In this document: piece after piece, positions 55,601-64,000 of the stretch
How positions within the stretch are numbered: the stretch's first letter is position 1
Layout: each line of letters opens with the position of its first letter
Source: Pleodorina starrii
Lineage: Eukaryota > Chlorophyta > Chlorophyceae > Chlamydomonadales > Volvocaceae
Assembly: GCA_030267565.1 (NCBI GenBank)
Contig: BRXU01000001.1
Coordinates: 124,001 to 188,000, forward strand
Direction of reading: 5' to 3'
DNA: 64,000 nt
Made by a program: the position numbers and the translations under genes
The notes under the pieces: model-generated
What the model saw: the letters and a program-made list of their open reading frames with translations, nothing else
What the model was told of the DNA's origin: nothing
Databases searched by the model: none

Positions 55601-58600
55601 GTGCAGCGCTTCCTGGCCAGCCCCGCCGCTGCCGCCCAGATGCGGGTCGAGCAAATGAGCCGGGAGGTGCTGGCGGTGTGGGTGGGCTACTGTCTGATGC
55701 ACACCGCCGCGCGCCTGCAGCACCCGCAGCTGGAGAGCTTCGGCGCCTTCTCCGACCACACCGATCTGCGCCACCTGGTGCTGTCCGACCGGCTGGCAGT
55801 GGATGCCGCGCTCGCGGTCGCGGCGTACCTGCAGCGCTGCAAGCGGCGCGGCGGCAGCGGGAGGGAGCTCTTCTCTCTGCGTGACGGCGGCGCCGCCACC
55901 CTGGACTTCGCGCAGGAGTTTGCGTCGGCGTGCCCGCGGCTGCAGGGCATCTGGCAGCAGGAGCAAACGGACGCGCAGGTGCGGGTGGATGCGCACTGGA
56001 GGGAGGTGCAGCGCAAGCAGGCCCTGGCGGCCAAACTGCGGACTGAGCTGGCGGAACTGCAGAAGGCAGCCGCGCAGCAGCAGGAAACGCTTTGCAAGCA
56101 CAAGCAAGAGCTGGAAGCGGCGAAGGAGGAGCTGAGGGAGATCGGCAACGACAGCGACGGTGACAGCGATTCCGCCTGTTCCGTGGGGAGAAGGGAACAG
56201 CGGCGCAGGATCAATCAGAACATCAGCTCCGCAGGACGCCGCATCCAGGAGGTTGAAGCGGCGATTGCGCATAACAAGCAGCAGCAGCGCAGAACCAAGG
56301 CAAACCTGAAGGAGGCGGAGGCTGCGCCGGCGCCCGTCATCCAGCCCCTGCCCGCCTGCAGGAATCTAGCCCTGCGGTGGCTGTTTTTCCTCCACATGCC
56401 GCCCCTGCTGCGACACCTCTCCCGAGCGAGCTTCCTAGCACAGCAGATGCTGCTGCCGCGGCCCTGCAGCACCGACGTCAAAAAGGCCATTTGCGTACAG
56501 CACTGTACATCCATCGTACAACACTACAACAACCAGAGGCAGGACCGCGTCTACATTTCTACTCTGAGGCAGCCGCTGGGCGGCGCCGACGGGCGGGTCA
56601 TGCTCTGGTCTGACGCAGCGGTGCCTTCGGCTTCCAACATAGGGCCCAAGCACGTTGACCACTGCCGTACTCCATCGGACGGTGTCTGGTTCCCGGACTC
56701 GTTGGATCTTCGCATGGCCTGGGGCGGCTCCGGCGCTGCCGCGGACCAGGGCCAGGGCTTTCCGGCGCCTTTCTTCAACCCGTTTGCGGCGCTGGAGCCG
56801 AGCTTGGTGGAGCTGTACTTTACGGAGCGGCTGCCTCCGGGCTGCGAGTCGCTGCAGTGGGCCATGCACGTGCGCGCCTCCCCTGCTGCAACACCGGCGG
56901 AGAGGGGCAATATCGGCATCGCGCAGCAGGGTGAGTATGGTCGGGAAGCAGCATCTGGGTCTGCAGGCACTCCGTGATCACCAAAGCGGACATGTTTTCT
57001 GCTGTATACGGAAGCCCCGGAACACGGCGCATTTGTCCATGCCGGCGGCAGTATCACGATGCGTGCGATGGTGCCATGTGCCGTGTGCCTTGTCCGCACG
57101 CACGGCCTTGTACGTAGGTTCAAGCTAGGTGGGGTGTCAGGGTTTCAGGCCATTGCTTGCCAACTTCTACAGGCGCGCGTGTATGTGGTGTTATGTCGTA
57201 TCTATCGAATTCACCTGGATAGATCCATCCAAGCCATCTGGTGCAGCACATACATGAACGTCACGCACGCACATGTGTCCCCTGCTGCTTATTAGGTCAT
57301 CAGCGGAGCCGTCAGTCCTTTGCCCCGCCATAACGTTGGTTGTTTGCCCCACTGTTAGTTGCCGGTAGTTGCCTGTTTTGACACGCAGGATTTCTCAATG
57401 ACGTCCCTGGCCTTGCCTTGCAGACACGAAGCCCAGCTGGCTGTCCAAGCCCGCCTTTCTGGACTTCACTCGGCTGCGCTCCTACCCGTTGGGCCAGCTC
57501 CGCCGCCTCGCCGCCGCCCTGCACGACCGTACCCTGCCACTCGCCCACCCCGCCGTACATACTCTCGTACGGCAGCTGCTGTACCAACTCGGCAGCATGA
57601 CAGACGGCGGAAGCCAGGGCGCGGCCTCGAACACGTCCCCGCAGCTGCTGTGGCGCACCGGCTGGCTGGCCGAGGGCGATGTGCTTGAGGTGCTGCACGG
57701 CGAACTGGCGGCGCTGGCAGAGGAGTTGGACACCACGCCGCGCGAGCACGAGGCGGTGCTGCTTCTGGGGGAGGTGGCCAGCCTGGCACCCGCCCTGTGG
57801 CGACATTGCCCGGCGCTTCGCCGCCATGACACGCCGCGTGGCCGACGAGCTGGAGCCGCAGGTGGCGGCCGTCAGCAGCGGCGACTACGCCACGTCGGGC
57901 GGGCTGTTGGCCAAACAGTGCCGCTGGCGCTGCATGGCCCTCATGTGCTGGGCGGTTGTGGCGGCGGCACCGCCCGTTACGACGACGGCGTCGGCGGCGA
58001 CGGCGGCGGCGGGTTCCATGATGCTTACGGAGGCGGCGGCGCAGGAGTTGGTGACGCTGATGGTGCAGGTCAACCACGGCCGCGTGTTCCTGCAGAGACC
58101 TGAGCTGCAGTCGCAGCTAGCGCCCCTGCTGGTGCGGGCTCACGGTGTGATGGCCGCAGCGAGCGGTGCGCTGATGGAGGCGGTGGGCCGGGTGCCGCAC
58201 ATCCTGACGCAGGCGGTGGCGCGGGTGCTTCAGCAGCGCACTCCGGACGGACTGACTTGGCGGCGGCTGGGTGACACCGGCAGCTTCGAGGCTGTCGCCG
58301 GTGACCAGCAGCTCTTCTCAATCAACATCCTAGATGGTACTGTGCTGTTCGACGGCTGGCCTCCTGGCAGGCTGCCAAAGGAAGTCACCGCTCATCCGCT
58401 GTACCGCCGTACTTTCGGCGACTGGAACTTCGACGTCGCGCTGGCCACGGACGGTGTTATGCGTTCGCTGCGGCCCGTGGAGGGCCGCATGTACGATTTC
58501 GAGGTCAGCGCCGACGGACAGCGGCTGGCGATTGTGGAGAACGACCCACGGGACGGTACGCGGCTGGAGCTGCTGGATGTCGGGCCGGATAGCAGCTGCG

Positions 58601-61600
58601 GCCTGTGGGGTGCTGAGCTGCCCCTGTCGCTGCGGCTGCTGTATAGCCACTGGCTCTGCAGGTGCGGTAGCTAAGGTTATTCTTTTGGGATTGAGAGCAG
58701 GCTTGTTAAGCGTGCAGTGTCAGAAGTGTCTACCTGTCTTTGATGTGCATACGGTGGCTGTGTATGTATGTGGGGGCCCCTGACCCTCCTGGTTTGGTTT
58801 CAAGGATGAAGCAACTGGCGAGGTCTGATGCTGCGAGACCCCATGACACAGCTTTTTACACTGAATCATGTTTTTTTGCTCACAGCGATGGCCTCTTGCG
58901 AATTACCGTGCATGGTCCTGGACTGGCCCCGTCAGTGTAGCCTCCACCCTTCCTTTCCGCCGTACATCACGCCGCTTGCATCCGCGCTCGCTTGCATGCA
59001 GGGAGCGCGGGGTGCTGGTGCTGCGTCCACGCGACTTCCAGCAGCACGACGTGCATTACGTAATCCGCTGCTCAGCATCGTCGTCGTCGGTTCCGGCTGC
59101 CGCCGCCAACGCCACCACTACTGCCGTGCGGAGCTGTGAGTTCGACTGCCGGCGCGTGCCGCCGCACCTGCGGCCGCAGCGCTGGTCACAGCTGCTCTCT
59201 GAGGCTCACCGGGCGGACCTGCCCGACCGCCTCGTGCTGCTGAGCGGATCGACCGTCAAGGACAAGCTGCTGGCGAAGATCGAACACCCGGACTTCATAC
59301 ACGCCTATGTCAGTGACGGCATGGTGACGGCGACCCATGGGCCGGCTGCGGCGAACACGAATGGACCCCTGCTTCTGCTGGAGTTGCCTCGCTTCGGTCT
59401 GGAGTTCGAAGTGCGGCCCACGGACGGTAGCGGTGGTGGTGGTGGTGGCGGCGGCTGTGGCCAGGTCCTTTCCCGCGACTACACGGGCTACCGACTCCAC
59501 CGCAGGCAGCTGCTGGTCTATGGAGATGCCGCCGCCGGCGCGCCGCCGGTGTCGTTCGATGCCGTACAGTACACGCTGCCGGAGTTCCGGCAATGTTTGG
59601 TTCTGGAGCGGGTGCCGGGCACGGGGGCGGTGGTGGGCGCGCGGCGGGAGGACGTGTTGGTGCTGGTGCCGGCGGGCGAGGTAGTCATGGATCGTGGCAG
59701 CAGCAGTGGTGGCGGTGGCGGCAGCGGCGGAGCGACCGGCGGCGGTGCTTCTGTGCGAGTAGAGGTCAGCAGTGATGCCCACGCGCACCTCAAGGTGAGT
59801 GTAGGTGTACCGGTAGACGTTGCGCTGGAAGCGGTTTGCTCCGTATTGAAGCGGCTGTGTGTGGCGCTGCATGTATTGAAGGGAGCGCTGGCATGTTGCG
59901 GCTTGACGTTTTTTGAGGGTCGAACTATCTGGAGGGTCGACCTGGTCGCATGATGTGATCCTAATCCCTTCCGCGTGCGTGTCCCTCCCAGGTCACCCTT
60001 TGTCCGCCCTCACTCCCCCCCGTCCACATCTATCGGCCCCACCGCCCCTTCAGGTGCACTGCTACGGGGTCCACGGCCGTTTCGGTCACCTGCGCGCCGC
60101 CTCCATCCCCGCCCGACTGCAGCTAGCCGCCCTATACGCCGCCACCGGCACCCTCCTGCCCGAGCCCGGCAGTCGCAGCACGGGCGGCCAGATGGCGATG
60201 CAGCTGCTGCGGCAGTGCTGGACCAACCGACCGCTTGGCGCCCAAGAGCTGGCCCAGCTGCGCAACGTGGGTAGCCTGGGGGGCCACCTGGTCCCCGGCC
60301 TCAGGCTGCTCGTCCACGAGCTGGAGCTCAGCGCATCCGAGCTGAGGCACCTGCATGAGGCTGCAGCCCGGTCAGTGTCGGAGGCGAAGACGCCGCCGCC
60401 GCCGCAGTCAGCAGGGCCGGCGGCCCTGGACCCCGACGCCGCGATTGGCTACCAGCAGATACTGAAGTCGCAGGGTTATGGCGGCGATGTTGGAGGCGGC
60501 GGAGGCTGGCCCGCCAACCCACGCTTGCTGCTGACGCCCGGCGAGGAGATGCGTACCCTGGGCACACGCCGAGCCGCTCGGGAGGTCCCGGCGTGGCTGC
60601 GGCTGGGGCAGTTCAAGGCTATTGAGATTCGACAGGACGAGGCCCTCCCGGTCGAAGCCGGCTACGTGGCAAAGGTGGAGGAGCGGCTGAGCCGATTGCT
60701 GAAAGCGCCACCAGCCCGGAAGGCCGCTCCACCGTACCCGTTGCAGCCTCATCAGGACATGGGCGCCGGTGCGGGTGTGGGCGGCGACGCCGATGGCGGT
60801 GGCGGCCCCACGCCGTTGGAGTTGGAGATGCACGGGGAGCTGAGGGACAGCTGGGAGGCGCACCACTTGGAGCCGGAGCTCGAGTCGAGTAGGCTGGTGC
60901 CGGGGGCTTTGAAGGAGATCGCCACACTGACGGTAGGTGATGGTGCACGCAGGGATTGCATACCTGCGGGCGGGGCTTCCGTTCATCAGGTCCGTATGTA
61001 TATGCATATGGGGTGTGTGTGCGTGTTTGTGTGTGTACCGTGTTTGGTGACATATTATACAAGGCTCACCCGGCTACTGGAATGTAACATGTACCATGCC
61101 CCTACTAACTACCCGGGCGGCCTGAACCTGTCGCAGGCCGCCGTGCAGCAGCGCCGTGCAGCCGCAGAGTCGTACCTGATGCACCGCCTCACCTCCGTCC
61201 CCGCCGACGTGGGGCCTCGGGGCAGCTGCTTCCGCCTGCTGCGCTGCGCGGGCGTGGCCCCGACACCCGGGCCACTCGACCTGATGGCTGCAGCCTGGCG
61301 GCGCGAGGCGGTACTGGCGCAGTTCAACCCCTTCCTGTCGCACCAGTCGATGGCGGCGCTGCACTCGGGGGTGCTGGTGTGGCTGCAGCTGTGCGTGCTG
61401 GAAGACCGGCTGGCGAGGTTGGGCCGGCTGGCGACTGCGGGCCCGGCCTACCACATAAACTTCGTGCAGGTGAGTCGACCGCATAGTCCCCATGCCAAGC
61501 GGCATAGACCTTTTCCCACAACGATAGAAGTCTGGCGGTGCTGTGGCCCCAATGCGCCCGCGGCCAGTGCTGCCCACGGCGGTGTACACATATCGTGCCC

Positions 61601-64000
61601 ATCGGCGTGCACATAAACCTCAGGAGCTGCTCGTCAGGCGCATCTGGGATCCGGCGCAGCACCCGCAGTGGCTGGTGTTTGAGGCAGAGGGGCAGCTGCA
61701 GATACGGCCGGCGCAGCTGGCGGTTGCGCGCCACCTAATTAGCCATCCGGGGGCCATCGCGCAGCTCAATATGGGCGAGGGCAAGACGCGCGTCATATTG
61801 CCCATGCTGGTGCTGCACTGGGCGGATGGCAGCCGAGTGGTGGGTGCGTGGGTGGGTTTGGGTGCGTGACAGCGCAGCCGTCAACTCTAGTCATGTCGTG
61901 CTCAGGCCAGCACTGCTGGTAGCAGCAGCAGTAATATGTACGTTGTCCCCTACCGTTTTAGGGGGATCGAGGGTTTTAGGGTGTGTAGGGTCGAAGGATT
62001 GGGCGAGGGTAAACGGTAAAGTCAGCGAGCTAGCTGGCTGCTGTGCAACGCAATTAGAAGATACGACAAGGGCCGGCCACGATAAGCGCAACCAGCAGGC
62101 CAGCCATGCTGCACACGAGCCGTAGGCAGGAACGAGCGAGCCCCAGGGTAGCGAACGAGCGAGGCCTCAGGGACCACGAGCCAAACGCCGCCGCAGGTCA
62201 TCCTGTTGACGCAGGGGCTGGCTTGCCTCCCTTGATCCCCCTGCCTGCCGACAAACCCCGCCCTCCCTTCCATACACTCACATTCACACAATCATGCGTT
62301 CTCGTAGGTTCGGCTGAACTTCCTGTCCACATTGCTTGAGGAGGCTTACGGCCACCTGCACCAGCACCTGTGTGCCGGGGTGCTGGGCCGCAAGCTGTTC
62401 GTAATGCCCTTCCACCGGGACGTGCAACTGACGACGGCGGGGGCCAGGGCCATGCGGGCCAGCCTGCTGCATTGCAAGCAGGTAGGTGTGCACGTGGACA
62501 TAAATTGGCCTAGGCACACATACGGACAGCGATTGTGATGGGCAGGCAGACGAATCGATGTATGACGGAGCGGACAGAAGGACCGATAGACGCATGGATA
62601 GTGCATGTACGATATAGCGCATGCATGGTCTGTTGCTGGTCGGTGCACCTTTGCACCTGCCGTACTGCTCCTCATTATTATTGGCTGGGATTGCGGATTG
62701 GGGATTGGGGAATCAGAGCAGACAGGAGTGACTCACAATTATGTACGACGACTGCGCGCGAAATTAGGACAATACAGCAGAGTTCTAATAACTAGCTGTT
62801 GACCGCTGACACAGAGTGAGGCTGATGATGTGCTGGCTGGAGACCTGGTACGCAGTAAGCCTTGCTTGCACACGGAGTAGACCTGCCATACACGTTCGTC
62901 GTATGTCAGTTGAGCCAATCTTTATAATAATCATGCGACCTCTCGCCAATTGGCCTTCGTAATATAATGCACACCCTTTACTTGCCGCGTACCGTCCACA
63001 CACTCCATGCAGGAGGGCGGGCTGCTGCTGACTGCTCCGGAGCACCGCCTGTCGCTGCTGCTCAAGCGCCAAGAGCTCTGGGCAAAGGGCCACGCACGTG
63101 AGGCCGAAGTTACGGCATTGGACCGCTTAGCGGCGCTGCCGTACCTGGACCTGATGGACGAGAGCGACGAGTTGCTGCATCACAGGTTCGTATCCGTCTA
63201 TAAAGAAATCATAGGCACGCCGAACAAGGGATAGGTGCTGTACGCAATCGGTCCTGCATTCATGTGCTACACCCGCCAGATACGTGTTCACGTACGCTGC
63301 CCGTCGACTTAACAGTAAATGAGCGAACAAAGCCCCTGCTGACCTACCCCTACCGACCAGATAGATAGACCAGGCAGCTACGTATCGCGAGGTGGCCACA
63401 CACATCCATTTCTCTGCACCCGATGCAACGACTCACCATTCAGTTTCGTGCGTTTAATGTTGACTGTGCCCCAGATCGTACGTACCCTCAACGGCATCTA
63501 TCTCAGCCCGCAAAAAATACACCCCTGCAATGCACACCACATACATCACCCAGCCACACACCATAACTCACCACTTTACCACATACGTACACGCCAACTT
63601 GCTTGGACGGCTTCCGCAGGCTGCAGCTGGTGTACGCGTGCGGAGACCCCACAGCCCTCCCCGGGCTGCAAGAGCGGACAGCCGCCATGCAGGATCTCCT
63701 GCACGTGGTGTCGCGCCTCGCCGTGGCGGCGGTGCCCGCACACGGCGCTGCCACCGCCGCCGCAAATGGCGACAGTGGCCCGCCGCCGCCGTCACTGCGG
63801 CTGCTGCCCCCGGGGGCCGCCGTTCTGGAGCCGCCCCCGCAGCGCTCCCCCGGGGGCTTCTGCGGACTGCGGCTGCTGCCTGGGGAAGCACTCACGCAGG
63901 CCCTGCCGGAGCTGCACCGGCGGCTGGCGGAGGCGCTAATGGAGGAGCCGCCGTACGAACTGCGCTGGCTTCGAAACCATCCGCTCCAGGTATAGCTAGC
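52681..64000 (+). pseudogene. Giant DUF3638-family gene, right copy, 5' part; keeps MGEGKT and DESDE but has an exon 5 frameshift
   Basis: Twelve exons visible: 52681–52869, 53195–53520, 54054–54396, 54797–56930, 57424–58661, 59002–59794, 60054–60932, 61137–61469, 61624–61839, 62308–62481, 63013–63185, 63620–63989. The gene continues beyond the window. Exon 9 encodes QLNMGEGKTRVILPML, the Walker A-like signature of DUF3638; exon 11 encodes DESDE. All junctions are phase-consistent except exon 5. Compared with the left copy, 11 bp are missing at about 57782 (after GEVAS), so translation runs out of frame to a stop at 58101–58103 after about 1,117 correct residues; the original frame resumes downstream and stays open. 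An annotated model may bridge this with an artificial junction. Exon 4 carries a coiled coil (about 56040–56330) that differs strongly from the left copy. If the 11-bp loss is an assembly error, this would be the functional gene. Confidence 0.85.
61624..61839 (+). other. Exon 9 encoding the MGEGKT motif (intact version)
   Basis: 72 codons, phase 0 at both ends. MGEGKT is at 61771–61788. The spliced product reads GSRVVRLNFLS across the next junction, matching the family's DGSRLVRV-type continuation. It is the reference for judging the damaged left copy. Confidence 0.9.

Larger units (their letters stand above)
52300..64000 (+). repeat. Right arm of the large inverted duplication, running off the window
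   Basis: Reverse-orientation match to about 29886–42140. The inner junction lies near 52.3 kb, where homology to the left arm becomes patchy. It continues past the window edge. Confidence 0.92.

Noticed and set aside
55295..56272. 325-codon minus-strand ORF
   Set aside because: Antisense shadow of exon 4 in the right copy.
61077..61136. Upstream extension of giant-gene exon 8 (LLECNMYHAPTNYPGG)
   Set aside because: Open frame and similar in both arms, but a TACTAAC branch-like site and the CAG acceptor at 61136 with correct phase indicate it is intron; arm similarity reflects recent duplication.

Overview
The window looks like nuclear DNA of a volvocine green alga (Chlamydomonas/Volvox/Gonium group). 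Evidence: GC-rich genes with many short exons and long GT-AG introns, Gln/Ala/Gly homopolymers in proteins, a chromodomain-bearing Ty3/gypsy element, many simple repeats, and a nitrate reductase with the molybdenum–cytochrome b5–FAD/NADH layout of green algae and plants. Species is not determinable from the sequence alone.

Layout. 0–7.3 kb is repeat-rich. A short, defective LTR retrotransposon (695–4764) sits inside an older element with terminal inverted repeats (about 192–5313), followed by dispersed repeats. 7.3–13.8 kb (+) holds a CDKL-type protein kinase of about 1,450 aa in 8 exons, with a long low-complexity tail. 13.8–19.1 kb shows no recognisable gene. 19.1–23.6 kb (+) holds a complete 10-exon MEMO1-family gene (292 aa). 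25.0–41.7 kb (-) holds a 17-exon giant gene (about 3,350 aa) of the DUF3638/DUF3645 family. Its conserved motifs line up with the motor motifs of SecA-like SF2 ATPases.

The first 12 exons of that giant gene recur in opposite orientation on the + strand (52.7 kb to the window end). This makes an inverted duplication with arms of about 12 kb around a spacer of about 10 kb (about 42.1–52.3 kb). Exons are about 98% identical in the stretch I counted and intron positions are the same, so the duplication is recent. The two copies carry different lesions. The left copy lost its MGEGKT exon through a 377-bp local inversion plus 80-bp deletion, and its DESDE motif reads DERDE. The right copy keeps both motifs but has an 11-bp frameshifting deletion in exon 5.

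The spacer contains a nearly complete nitrate reductase gene (44.75–50.42 kb, -). It has a one-base frameshift in the molybdenum domain, no visible start codon, and a stop codon directly against a dispersed repeat. Related repeats lie on both sides in direct orientation. The nitrate reductase therefore looks like a captured or relocated copy inside a palindrome-like structure. An assembly artefact must be excluded.
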